DNA of 14,451 bases from Pelethousia sp034928145 (GTDB lineage: Bacteria; Bacillota; Clostridia; Christensenellales; CAG-138): contig JAYFPE010000038.1 in assembly GCA_034928145.1 (NCBI GenBank), forward strand, positions 1 to 14,451, written 5' to 3'. Below, piece by piece: positions 6,396 to 13,018 of this stretch. How positions within the stretch are numbered: position 1 is the first letter of the stretch; every line of letters begins with the position of its first letter. Below the pieces are notes generated by a model, which was not told the DNA's origin, ran no database searches, and worked only from the letters and a program-made list of their open reading frames with translations. A program made the position numbers and the translations under genes.

Positions 6396-6761
6396 ATGGA
6401 AGTTCGGAAACTCACCTGTATCGGTTGCCCCATGGGATGCCAGATGGAAGTAACCCTTGATGGCGGCGAGATCATCGAAATAACGGGCAACACCTGCCTT
6501 CGCGGCGATGCTTATGCGAGGAAAGAGATTACAAACCCCACCCGCATCGTTACCAGCACCGTGCGCGTGCAGGGAAGTAAGACCGGCGCGCCGACCGTAT
6601 CCTGCAAGACGCGCAGCGATGTGCCCAAATCCAGCATATTTAACTGCATTAAGGATATCGTTGGCATTTGCGTTCATGCGCCCGTGCATATCGGCGACGT
6701 CGTGAAAGCAAACGTTGCGGGAACCGGGGTCGATATGGTCGCCACCAAGGACGTTGAATAG
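6396..6761 (+). CDS. DUF1667 Fe-S protein, third subunit of the dehydrogenase complex
   Basis: A 121-residue protein starting at the ATG 6396, two bases after the previous stop. AGAGGAGG (6381-6388) lies inside the end of the previous gene, so the two are tightly coupled. LTCIGCPMGCQMEV (6-19) gives Cys8, Cys11 and Cys15, and Cys34 follows in GNTCLRGDAYA; this CxxCxxxC...C layout resembles the N-terminal [4Fe-4S] site of molybdopterin oxidoreductases. The C-terminal half has the DUF1667-like V-P-K-S segment (76-79) and extra Cys70, Cys84 and Cys92. It takes the place that GlpC holds in the enterobacterial GlpABC enzyme but is unrelated to GlpC. An electron-transfer role is inferred from the cysteines and the neighbours. 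Confidence 0.85.
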   Translation: MEVRKLTCIGCPMGCQMEVTLDGGEIIEITGNTCLRGDAYARKEITNPTRIVTSTVRVQGSKTGAPTVSCKTRSDVPKSSIFNCIKDIVGICVHAPVHIGDVVKANVAGTGVDMVATKDVE

Positions 6762-6795
6762 GGCATAATCCATTCAGCAAAAGGCCACGATGATA

Positions 6796-6845
6796 AAGCG
6801 AAGCCGCCTTCGCGCTTATATAAAAGCATGGAGGCGGCTTCGTTT
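6796..6845. terminator. Bidirectional hairpin terminator between the glp operon and plsY
   Basis: AAGCGAAGCCGCCT (6796-6809) pairs with AGGCGGCTTCGTTT (6832-6845), 14 bp with one G-T pair, and the loop has a small inner stem GCTT/AAGC. Short T runs flank the stem on both strands. It lies 35 bases after the DUF1667 stop and 52 bases after the plsY stop, so it can serve both converging units. A separate T7 run sits at 6871-6877. Confidence 0.7.
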
Positions 6846-6896
6846 GCGCTGTAAAACGCGCTGGAATCCGTTTTTTTGTTTATGCTGCAATCAAAA

Positions 6897-7520
6897 TCAG
6901 CCTTTGGTTCTGGGGATGAGCTTTGCTTCCTCGCCGCGGATGAGGCGCTTGATGTTTTCAATATGGCGTACGTATACCAGGATCACGATAAGCCCTGATG
7001 TAACCACCAGCGCGATGTCAGCGCCTTTTAATATTACTACGCTTATAAAGAACAGCAGAATGCTCAGGAGGGAGGCGGCGGAGACCCGTTTGGTGATGGA
7101 AAAAACGATGGCTCCGAGGGCAACCGAAAAGACGGCGCCTAGGGGATTTACCATAAAGGCGAGCCCAATGGAAGACGCCACGCCCTTCCCGCCGCGAAAA
7201 TGGGCAAAAGCCGGATAACAATGCCCGAATACAGTCATGAAGCCCGCAATGTATCCGCCCAGGGAACCGAAAAGAAACCGGCCGATCAGGATGCTGACGA
7301 CAGACTTGAGAAAATCCCCGGCAAACGTAATCGCGCCCGGCTTAAGGCCAAAGACGCGGATCATGTTCGTACTTCCCGCATTGCCGCTGCCGTGATTCCG
7401 CACATCGTCATGGTAAAAAGACTTGCTGATGATGATCGCGGTTTGGATATTGCCAAGGACGTACCCAATGGCGGCGCAGGCAAAAGCTAAAAGGGGCCAG
7501 GAAAAAATCGCTTCGTTCAT
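6897..7520 (-). CDS. plsY: Acyl-phosphate:glycerol-3-phosphate acyltransferase PlsY
   Basis: Integral membrane enzyme that transfers an acyl chain from acyl phosphate to glycerol 3-phosphate, the first step of phospholipid synthesis in most bacteria. The start is the ATG at 7520, giving 207 residues; TGAGG ends 9 bases before it. A TTG five codons upstream is in frame but less likely. All three PlsY motifs are present: HGSGNAGSTNMIR (43-55), GHCYPAFAHFRGGKGVA (99-115) and VRHIENIKRLIRGEE (184-198). About five hydrophobic segments alternate with these loops. It converges on the glycerol operon and uses the product of GlpK. Confidence 0.96.
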   Translation of the reverse strand: MNEAIFSWPLLAFACAAIGYVLGNIQTAIIISKSFYHDDVRNHGSGNAGSTNMIRVFGLKPGAITFAGDFLKSVVSILIGRFLFGSLGGYIAGFMTVFGHCYPAFAHFRGGKGVASSIGLAFMVNPLGAVFSVALGAIVFSITKRVSAASLLSILLFFISVVILKGADIALVVTSGLIVILVYVRHIENIKRLIRGEEAKLIPRTKG

Positions 7521-7548
7521 AATTTGCAGCCTCAAACAACGTGATGGA

Positions 7549-7589
7549 TAAGCATAGCAGACCTATACGAACCCGGCCTGTTATGCTTA
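7549..7589. repeat. 12-bp inverted repeat at the plsY transcription start
   Basis: TAAGCATAGCAG (7549-7560) and CTGTTATGCTTA (7578-7589) pair over 12 bp with one G-T pair around a 17-base spacer. It sits directly after the proposed plsY -10 box, so the expected start point falls within one arm. That suggests a DNA operator more than an RNA hairpin. I cannot name the regulator, and it does not match the FapR site I know. Confidence 0.5.
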
Positions 7590-7590
7590 A

Positions 7591-7619
7591 AGACTACATC
7601 ACCGTCTGTTTTCTGTCAA
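7591..7619 (-). promoter_or_regulatory. Possible plsY promoter
   Basis: On the minus strand a perfect TTGACA -35 box (7619-7614) is followed by a 17-bp spacer and TAGTCT (7596-7591), which matches TATAAT at only three positions. The -35 box and spacing are good and the -10 box is weak. Confidence 0.45.
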
Positions 7620-7668
7620 GGCACTGTTAAAAAAGCAACAGCCGCGAGGCATGAACAAGCGATGTGCG

Positions 7669-7708
7669 CAAGATCAAAAGAGTGGCCGAGGCCACTCTTT
7701 TGATCTTG
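7669..7708. terminator. 19-bp perfect hairpin, bidirectional terminator
   Basis: CAAGATCAAAAGAGTGGCC (7669-7687) and its exact inverse (7690-7708) are separated by GA. It lies 21 bases after the stop of the PRC-barrel gene and ends the minus-strand unit. Both arms contain A or T tracts (AAAAGAG, CTCTTTT). No long T run follows the stem, so the call rests on stem strength and position. Confidence 0.75.
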
Positions 7709-7729
7709 AAATTAGGCCTTTATCGGGAA

Positions 7730-8377
7730 TTACACGTTGAGGGTGAGGGTCAGCAGGGCATCATGCAGGTTGGCCTCGCGCAGGATATCCTCAGTCAACA
7801 GGGTGCCAGCCTCGGCCACAAAAGCGCCGTCCTCGCTGACCACGGCGCCACGCAGGGTCGTCCCCAGCAGGAAGCGGATGGAATCCCCCTCAATACCTTC
7901 CGCAGGCAGGGCGCGCTCGATGGGCTCGTCGCCCAGGTTGATGAACACGGTGCTGCCGGCCAGGGATTCGATCTTTTCCGCGGGGAAATCTGCGCCGTTG
8001 TTGAGCATGATCCGCCCCAGGGCGCCGCCCTTGGGGTTAAAGGCGAAATCATCCACCTCGCCGATAATGTCGCCGCCGCTGGAGAGCACGGTGGCCCCCA
8101 GCAGATAAAAGCCCTTTTCGATGACCTCCAACAGCTCCTGGGATTCATAGAGCTTCTTCACGCCGCTGATGGTGGGAACGATGACGTAATCCGCCCCGAT
8201 GCCCAGAACCTCTGCAAAGGAGAGGCCGTAAAAGCCGTAACCGCGGCTATCCTTGAGGATCAGATGGCTGATTTTTTTGCCCTCCGCGTCGATCACGATA
8301 TCCTGGATAACGCCCTTATCCGTGCCTTCTTTGATGCCGATAACCTTAAGACCCAAAACCTCTGTGGATTTCTTCAT
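7730..8377 (-). CDS. PRC-barrel domain protein
   Basis: A 215-residue protein with PRC-barrel-like β-strand units. The first (about 1-80) reads STEVLGLKVIGIKEGTDKG, then IVIDAEGKKISHLILKD (27-43). A second unit (about 85-150) follows with GFYLLGATVLSSGGDIIGEVDDFAF, and a shorter strand-rich tail ends the protein (about 165-215). No signal peptide or membrane segment is visible, so it is probably cytoplasmic. CAGGAGGTA lies 6 bases before the ATG at 8377. PRC barrels occur in photosynthetic reaction-centre H subunits, RimM and small sporulation and envelope proteins, and usually mediate protein contacts. It is the last gene of the unit after the VanW gene (44-base gap). The domain call is good; the job is unknown. 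Confidence 0.85.
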   Translation of the reverse strand: MKKSTEVLGLKVIGIKEGTDKGVIQDIVIDAEGKKISHLILKDSRGYGFYGLSFAEVLGIGADYVIVPTISGVKKLYESQELLEVIEKGFYLLGATVLSSGGDIIGEVDDFAFNPKGGALGRIMLNNGADFPAEKIESLAGSTVFINLGDEPIERALPAEGIEGDSIRFLLGTTLRGAVVSEDGAFVAEAGTLLTEDILREANLHDALLTLTLNV

Positions 8378-8421
8378 GTGCTACCTCCTGCTTATTTGCA
8401 TGCCGCCGGCATATTGTTTGC

Positions 8422-9816
8422 TTATTTGATGGTATCGTCCGTGCCGATGAGGGTCGTGCCGCGCATGGCGCGGAAATGATCCTTGGCGATCAACTCCGTT
8501 CCTACAAGCTCCCCATCCTTCCAATAGCGGCGGGTTACGACGACCTCGTAGCCCTTGCGGGAGCGCACCTTCACACGCGCCGCGCCGGCCATGAGCTTGT
8601 TGGTGTAGATGATCTCGGGGTCCGGCGCTTCGATCTCCTTGATGATCTGGTTATCCACATCGATCTCGATACCGTCCGCCGGGGGTTCGCCGTAGATCTG
8701 CACGGTCACCGTCAGGTCTTCAAGCCTGGCGGAAATATAAATGGGATAGCTGGAACGGTTTTTCAGCTTCAAGTCCTTATTATCCCAGTTCAGCGTGGCG
8801 TCCAGGCCGATGGGCAGATACTCCGAGGGCCACGTGTGATGTACGCGCTCCACGATATCCATATCCGCCAGCAGCGCCGCGTTATAAAGGGTGCCGGCCA
8901 GCTGGCAGATGCCGCCGCCGATGGAATCCGCCAACTGGCCATCCACGATGGAGCCTGCCGCACGGAAGCCCTTGGCCTCGGTGCGCTGACCAACCAGCTC
9001 GTTGAGTGAGAGGATTTCACCCGGAGCGATCACCAGCCCATCCACGGCCTCGCACATCAGCCGGATGTTGGCGTTGCGGTTTTCATCATCGGTGGCTATG
9101 GTGACGCAGGCGCCAATGAGGGCCGTATTTCGCTCCATATCCGCCTGGCTGTGCGCGGGCTCGACCGGCTGGGTGTAGCGGCCGTCCACCTGGATTGCCC
9201 GGTAATCCGCCTGCGCCAGCTGCGCCTTTACGGCGTTGATTACCTTCTGCGCATCCGCCTGCATGCCCGTGGCTTCGGGCGTGTATGAGAAGGTGCGCGT
9301 GGCCGGGTCAAAGCTGGCGGAAGCCTCTACCGCGGGGATGTCGTTTGCGCGAAGGAAGGCCTCTATGGCCGCGGCCATGCGGCCTTCATCCAGGATCAAC
9401 TCGGATCTGGCGGAATAGGCAGTATGCGAAAGATCGAAATCGGCGAGCAACGCGCCGTTTTTATTGCGGTTATACGCCTGATCGAGCAAGGCCCCCACAT
9501 TGGTGGTAACGCCTAGCTCCCCGGCTGTAAAAACCTTTGTAACGCCGTTATAGCTAAGCGGTATCTGGATATCGCTCAGCTGCGCTTCCAAGGCCTGCTG
9601 CACGCTGTGCTCGCCCTCGGCAAAGGATAAGCCGCCCACGGATACGCCGTCGATCTGCGTGCCCGGGGCGAACGCCTCCGCCTGCGCAACCCGGCGCATG
9701 CCCCAAAACGCCCCGAAAAGAATGAGCGAGCAGGTCACCACGATGGTTGCGACCGCACCCGACACCATGGCGCCGGTTTGTACTTCTCGCGCACGCGTGG
9801 CCTTACGTGTTTCCAT
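8422..9816 (-). CDS. VanW-family membrane-anchored protein
   Basis: A 464-residue protein with one N-terminal membrane anchor (about 17-38) and an outside domain. The middle part (about 50-215) resembles the peptidoglycan-binding-like region often found before VanW. The VanW domain (about 240-375) includes NIRLMCEAVDGLVIAPGEILSLN in two parts, the signature GGGICQLAGTLYNAAL and a HHTWPSEYLPIGLDATLNW segment. The C-terminal strand-rich tail, with VVVTRRYWKDGELVGTELIAKDHFR in it, looks like a short G5-type module. The ATG at 9816 lies 14 bases inside the end of the upstream gene and its own ribosome binding site is weak (GAGAGAAG), so translation is probably coupled. Many VanW proteins read GGGICQVSTTLYNAA; here AG replaces the ST. 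The biochemical role of VanW is not established, and presence of the domain does not mean vancomycin resistance. Confidence 0.88.
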   Translation of the reverse strand: METRKATRAREVQTGAMVSGAVATIVVTCSLILFGAFWGMRRVAQAEAFAPGTQIDGVSVGGLSFAEGEHSVQQALEAQLSDIQIPLSYNGVTKVFTAGELGVTTNVGALLDQAYNRNKNGALLADFDLSHTAYSARSELILDEGRMAAAIEAFLRANDIPAVEASASFDPATRTFSYTPEATGMQADAQKVINAVKAQLAQADYRAIQVDGRYTQPVEPAHSQADMERNTALIGACVTIATDDENRNANIRLMCEAVDGLVIAPGEILSLNELVGQRTEAKGFRAAGSIVDGQLADSIGGGICQLAGTLYNAALLADMDIVERVHHTWPSEYLPIGLDATLNWDNKDLKLKNRSSYPIYISARLEDLTVTVQIYGEPPADGIEIDVDNQIIKEIEAPDPEIIYTNKLMAGAARVKVRSRKGYEVVVTRRYWKDGELVGTELIAKDHFRAMRGTTLIGTDDTIK

Positions 9817-10915
9817 CCGCTCGCTTCTCTCTTTCCTGGAGTAACCGCATAATCAGCAGCAGCCGCTGCTTATCTGCGGGCGTAGGTTCGTAGCCGCTCT
9901 GGAGAATGGTGAATACCTGCTTGCGCGCCGCCGCATATTGCTTGCCAACCACCAGATCGTTGAGCCGCTCCATGGCCCGGGTAAAGATGGTGGATTCAGG
10001 TTCGGGTTCGGGTTCGGGTTCTGGTTGAGGCTCAGGTTCAGGTTCAGGCTCAGGTTCGGGTATAGACTCGGGCTCGAGCTCCAGCTCAGACTCGGGTATA
10101 GGTTCAGGCTCCGGCTCCGGCTCGGGTTCAGGCTCAGGCTCCGGCTCGGGTTGAGGCTTAGGCTCAGGTTCGGGTATAGACTCGGACTCGAGCTCCAGCT
10201 CAGACTCGGATATAGGCTCGGGCTCCGGCTCCGGCTCGGGTTCAGGTATAGATTCGGGCTCGGACTCGAGCTCCAGCTCAGACTCGGATATAGGCTCGAG
10301 CTCAGGTCCGTGTTTAGGTTCGGGCTCCAGCTCAGGCTCAGGTTCCGGCTCAAGCTCGGGTATAGGCGCAGACGAAGGCCCGGGTATAGGCGCGGGCTCA
10401 GGTGCAGGCGCGAAAGCTTCCATTGGCTCCGCAAGGGCCAGGGGCTCGGCATCCTGCGCCGCATTGGACGTCGCGGCTTGCGCAGTCTGCGGCACTGGAA
10501 TCGCTTCCGGTGTGGCGGCCTCGGGGACGGGCACTCTGTGGTTGCGCAGGGCTACGGAGTTTGCCGCCGGCGTGCGTTGCTCTTCTGCTTCGCGCAGAGC
10601 GCGGCGGGCTTCTGCCCGGACTTCTGCGCGCGCGGCCCGGGCGGCCCTTTCATATGCGCGCTTATCCTTTTTGCGCAAGTCTGTAACCACCAGCATATAG
10701 GCCAACGCGCTCACCGCGAGCAGGCCGCCCGCGGCCAGTAGCACGCCCTTCCAATTGTCGAAGACATGGATCTGGCTGTATAAGAGCAGACCGGCGGCCA
10801 GACCCAAAAACATCATGCCGATGCTAAAAAGCCTGATACGCCCGCGCAGGAGGAACCAGACGAGCAGGATCCCCACCAGCGCGATTGCTGCCATGTAGAC
10901 AACCAACCAATCCAA
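9803..10915 (-). CDS. Three-TM membrane protein with long Glu-Pro repeat, function unknown
   Basis: A 370-residue protein I do not recognise. The start is TTG at 10915, because AAGGAG lies 8 bases before it; an in-frame ATG seven codons later is the alternative. Three hydrophobic segments (about 4-23, 28-52, 57-78) are followed by a basic, Ala/Arg/Glu-rich helix (80-113) of coiled-coil type. Next come a Pro/Ala-rich linker (114-170), a Glu-Pro tract (about 171-308) and a C-terminal helical piece (309-370) containing FTRAMERLNDLVVGKQYAAA. The tract has an x-Pro-Glu-Pro pattern broken by three SESELELE or PESELELE modules, and would be extended, rigid and strongly acidic. After three TM segments and the positive-inside rule, the basic helix and tract are probably cytoplasmic, which is an inference. 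It is co-transcribed and overlapping with the VanW gene, suggesting an envelope role. Confidence 0.8.
   Translation of the reverse strand: MDWLVVYMAAIALVGILLVWFLLRGRIRLFSIGMMFLGLAAGLLLYSQIHVFDNWKGVLLAAGGLLAVSALAYMLVVTDLRKKDKRAYERAARAARAEVRAEARRALREAEEQRTPAANSVALRNHRVPVPEAATPEAIPVPQTAQAATSNAAQDAEPLALAEPMEAFAPAPEPAPIPGPSSAPIPELEPEPEPELEPEPKHGPELEPISESELELESEPESIPEPEPEPEPEPISESELELESESIPEPEPKPQPEPEPEPEPEPEPEPEPIPESELELEPESIPEPEPEPEPEPQPEPEPEPEPESTIFTRAMERLNDLVVGKQYAAARKQVFTILQSGYEPTPADKQRLLLIMRLLQEREKRADGNT
9994..10403 (-). repeat. Low-complexity hexanucleotide-based tract encoding Glu-Pro repeats
   Basis: The plus strand reads as variants of GGTTCA, GGCTCG and GGTTCG units. A 23-bp core beginning CTCGAGCTCCAGCTCAGA occurs identically at 10073-10095, 10187-10209 and 10265-10287, at steps of 114 and 78 bases, both multiples of 6. 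Gain or loss of units would keep the reading frame, so the tract can change length without breaking the gene. Because stops are rare in it, several other frames are also open, and these are not genes. Confidence 0.85.
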
Positions 10916-11010
10916 ATCCAGTTCTCCTTAGCATCAAGCAGCGCAGCCGCTTTGGAGCAGCAGGCCATACCGCAAAAAATATAAACGGGTTGTGAATATA
11001 TACCATAATG

Positions 11011-11040
11011 ATTATATCCAATAACAGGAGGTACTTTCAA
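11011..11040 (-). promoter_or_regulatory. Probable promoter of the Glu-Pro/VanW/PRC-barrel unit
   Basis: On the minus strand TTGAAA (11040-11035), an 18-bp spacer and a perfect TATAAT (11016-11011) form a good sigma-A promoter about 90 bases before the TTG start at 10915. The plus strand also shows AGGAGG here by chance. Confidence 0.65.
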
Positions 11041-11279
11041 CAAAAATTAACAAAAAAATTCGATTTTATCCGTTTTTTTGCGCCACACCCTTCTTTCCGT
11101 CGCTCTTTAGGCGAAAAATGGCAAAACCAGCTAAGTATTCGACATGATTTGTCGATTAAAAAGAATAAGAAGTTAAGTTGAAAAGGCGGTGTACTCCTGT
11201 AGCTCAAACAGGCGCGCAACGCTGTGGTGCGTACGCGGCAAACCGGGTGCGCCGGCATATAAGCCGTTTAATAAAAGCT

Positions 11280-11340
11280 TTGACAAAAAGCGACTTTTCT
11301 TACAAAATTAGGTAAGGGCGGATTGTGCGCCGCCCGATGA
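11280..11340 (+). promoter_or_regulatory. Candidate promoter(s) for the chemotaxis genes
   Basis: A perfect TTGACA (11280-11285) is followed after 17 bp by CAAAAT (11303-11308), a 4 of 6 match to TATAAT. Close by, TAAG (11313-11316), 16 bp and CCCGATGA (11333-11340) loosely resemble the motility sigma factor pattern TAAA-N15-GCCGATAT. Either would leave a 5' leader of nearly 300 bases before cheW. Both are weak calls from motif inspection. Confidence 0.35.
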
Positions 11341-11620
11341 TAAAAAGGTGGACTATACCGCGGTGGGCCAAGCGAAAAACAGCCCGGCGCGGCAGGCATT
11401 ACATACAAGCAGTCGGGACCCGCTGACGCAGCGCCGGATATGACCATGGCAGGCCCGAGCAGTCGCGAGCTATGCAACAAGGGACGGGGACCGCCGTCGG
11501 CCGCGCCGCATGACATCAAGGCCGGGGCATCAAATGAACGAACGCAGCGGGCCGGCCATAGCGACAGGCCCGATCAAAGCGATAACAACAATGGCATGAA
11601 AATAAAAGGAGGCTGTTTTA

Positions 11621-12118
11621 ATGGCACAGGCAGATCTAATGGGCCCGGTGGGGCTAGAGGATGAGGATACGCTGACGGGGAAATACCTCATTTTCACCCT
11701 GGGCGAGGAGCTATACGGCTTGGAGATCCGGCATATCACGGAGATCATCGGCATCCAGCCTATTACGGAGGTTCCCGAAATGCCGGCGTATGTCAAGGGC
11801 GTTACCAACCTTCGCGGCAAAATCATCCCCGTGATGGATGTGCGGCTGCGCTTTAAAAAAACCGAGCGTGAATACGACGACCGCACCTGCATCATCGTGT
11901 TAGATACCAACGCCGTTTCCGTAGGCCTGATTGTGGATAGCGTAGCCGAAGTGCTCACCTTGCGAGAAGACGAAATCGCGCCGCCCCCCGAGGTAGGCAG
12001 GGGCGCACACAAATACATCCAGGGCATCGGAAAATCCGAGGGCAAGGTCATCCTGTTGCTGGATTCGCAGCGGCTGCTCAGCGACGACGAGCTGGATTCC
12101 CTCAGCTCCATCCGCTGA
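11621..12118 (+). CDS. cheW: Chemotaxis coupling protein CheW
   Basis: Scaffold that links chemoreceptors to the histidine kinase CheA in receptor arrays at the membrane. The protein has 165 residues, a typical CheW length, and one CheW domain (about 20-155). LTGKYLIFTLGEELYGLEI (18-36) is the first strand pair, VPEMPAYVKGVTNLRGKIIPVMDV (51-74) carries the conserved NLRG receptor/kinase contact, and VGLIVDSVAEV (101-111) follows. AAAGGAGG lies 8 bases before the ATG at 11621. CheR and a receptor follow on the same strand, 84 and 173 bases apart. No CheA-type kinase domain is fused, so this is the simple adaptor and not CheV or CheA. Confidence 0.95.
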   Translation: MAQADLMGPVGLEDEDTLTGKYLIFTLGEELYGLEIRHITEIIGIQPITEVPEMPAYVKGVTNLRGKIIPVMDVRLRFKKTEREYDDRTCIIVLDTNAVSVGLIVDSVAEVLTLREDEIAPPPEVGRGAHKYIQGIGKSEGKVILLLDSQRLLSDDELDSLSSIR

Positions 12119-12124
12119 TCCGCC

Positions 12125-12189
12125 TATGAGAAGGCGGGCAGCCGCAATCTACGGTATGAAGGAGCGCCGCCGGCCTCCTGCTTCTCATA
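12125..12189 (+). other. Hairpin in the cheW-cheR spacer
   Basis: TATGAGAAG (12125-12133) pairs exactly with CTTCTCATA (12181-12189). Inside it AGGAG (12160-12164) can pair with CTCCT (12175-12179). The 3' arm ends two bases before the cheR ribosome binding site GGGGGAGG (12191-12198). The structure could set cheR translation relative to cheW, or just keep the site clear. No T run follows, so it is not a terminator. Confidence 0.45.
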
Positions 12190-12202
12190 AGGGGGAGGCA
12201 GT

Positions 12203-13018
12203 ATGATAGCCATACAAGAAAAGGAATTCCAGGAATTCGCCGCATACATCAGGGCTAATTACGGCATTAATTTTAAAAAAGAAAAGATACCCCTGATCGA
12301 GGGCAGGCTGGGCCGGGTGCTGGAAAGCATGCGTATGACCAGTCTCTCCCAATACCTGGAATACGTCAAGGCGGACCAGAGCGGCCAGGCGGCGGCCCAG
12401 ATGCTAGATAAGATCACTACAAACTATACCTTCTTTATGCGGGAGCCGGCGCATTTCCATTTTTTCAAGGAAAGCGTACTGCCTTATCTGGCTAAAACGG
12501 TGAAGGATAAAGATTTGCGCATTTGGAGCGCCGCCTGCTCTACCGGTGAGGAACCCTATACCCTGGCCATGCTGATCGACGAGTTCTTCGGGCCGCAAAA
12601 AGCCGTCTGGGATACCAAGGTCCTGGCTACGGATATCTCCCAGGGCGTGCTGGCTGTGGCCAAGGCCGGCATCTATGGCAAGGATCAGATCGCCGACCTG
12701 CCGCCGGCTTGGCAAAGGGCCTACTTCAAGCCGCAGGGCGCAGAGCAGGTCGTGGTGTCTGAGAGGATTCGCAACGAAGTAATTTTCGGCAATATCAACC
12801 TGATGGGCGCATCCTTCCCCTTCCGGCGCAAAATGCATGTCATTTTCTGCCGCAACGTGATGATCTATTTCGACGCCGAAACGAAGGACAGGCTGGTACG
12901 CAGGCTTTTCGATATCACCGAGCCCGGCGGCTTCCTCTTCATCGGCCATTCGGAGGCGCTTAACCGCGAGTCGATGCGCTATCGTTATGTGATGCCAGCG
13001 GTCTACCGCAAGCAATAG
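12203..13018 (+). CDS. cheR: Chemotaxis protein methyltransferase CheR
   Basis: Methylates glutamates on chemoreceptors using S-adenosylmethionine, the adaptation arm of chemotaxis. The 271 residues show the N-terminal helical domain (about 5-70) with FKKEKIPLIEGRLGRVL (24-40). The linker ITTNYTFFMREPAHF (71-85) contains the conserved Thr-x-FFR-like segment, here FFMRE. The SAM-binding motif IWSAACSTGEEPYTLAM (107-123) follows, with the acidic LATDIS (141-146) after it and IFCRNVMIYF (214-223) as the late methyltransferase motif. GGGGGAGG ends 4 bases before the ATG. Length is normal (E. coli 286). Confidence 0.96.
   Translation: MIAIQEKEFQEFAAYIRANYGINFKKEKIPLIEGRLGRVLESMRMTSLSQYLEYVKADQSGQAAAQMLDKITTNYTFFMREPAHFHFFKESVLPYLAKTVKDKDLRIWSAACSTGEEPYTLAMLIDEFFGPQKAVWDTKVLATDISQGVLAVAKAGIYGKDQIADLPPAWQRAYFKPQGAEQVVVSERIRNEVIFGNINLMGASFPFRRKMHVIFCRNVMIYFDAETKDRLVRRLFDITEPGGFLFIGHSEALNRESMRYRYVMPAVYRKQ

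Larger units (their letters stand above)
10916..11620. other. 705-bp region without a convincing gene, between two divergent units
   Basis: The left end carries the promoter and ribosome binding site of the minus-strand unit. A hairpin with arms TCGACA (11139-11144) and TGTCGA (11150-11155) follows. Then come several short GC-rich hairpins: CCTGT/ACAGG around 11195-11211, ACGC/GCGT around 11218-11231 and CGGC/GCCG around 11252-11265. The stretch 11340-11600 is GC-rich with no conserved reading frame or ribosome binding site until cheW. I compared it by eye with tRNA and c-di-GMP riboswitch signatures and found no match. Confidence 0.5.

Noticed and set aside
8422..9816. Vancomycin resistance
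   Set aside because: A VanW domain alone is widespread in Firmicutes. No vanHAX-type ligase, dehydrogenase or dipeptidase, nor a VanRS pair, is present.
9853..10741. Long open frames on both strands across the Glu-Pro tract (203 and 267 codons)
   Set aside because: The hexanucleotide repeat lacks stops in several frames. The products are Ser/Asn/Pro or Arg/Leu/Gly low-complexity chains without start signals, whereas the 9803-10915 frame has TM helices, a ribosome binding site and a coupled neighbour.
11190..11265. tRNA-like or c-di-GMP riboswitch-like bases (TGTAGCTC, GGCAAACC)
   Set aside because: The remaining conserved arms are missing: there is no cloverleaf pairing, and no GAAA or GGGACGCAAAGCC block as in the c-di-GMP-I aptamer.
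11178..11316. Possible short gene starting at TTG 11178
   Set aside because: It is open for about 45 codons, but there is no ribosome binding site and it is basic and featureless. The stretch is better seen as hairpin-rich intergenic DNA.
11440..11664. 74-codon plus-strand frame before cheW
   Set aside because: It has no ribosome binding site and runs out of frame into the start of cheW. Its composition looks non-coding.
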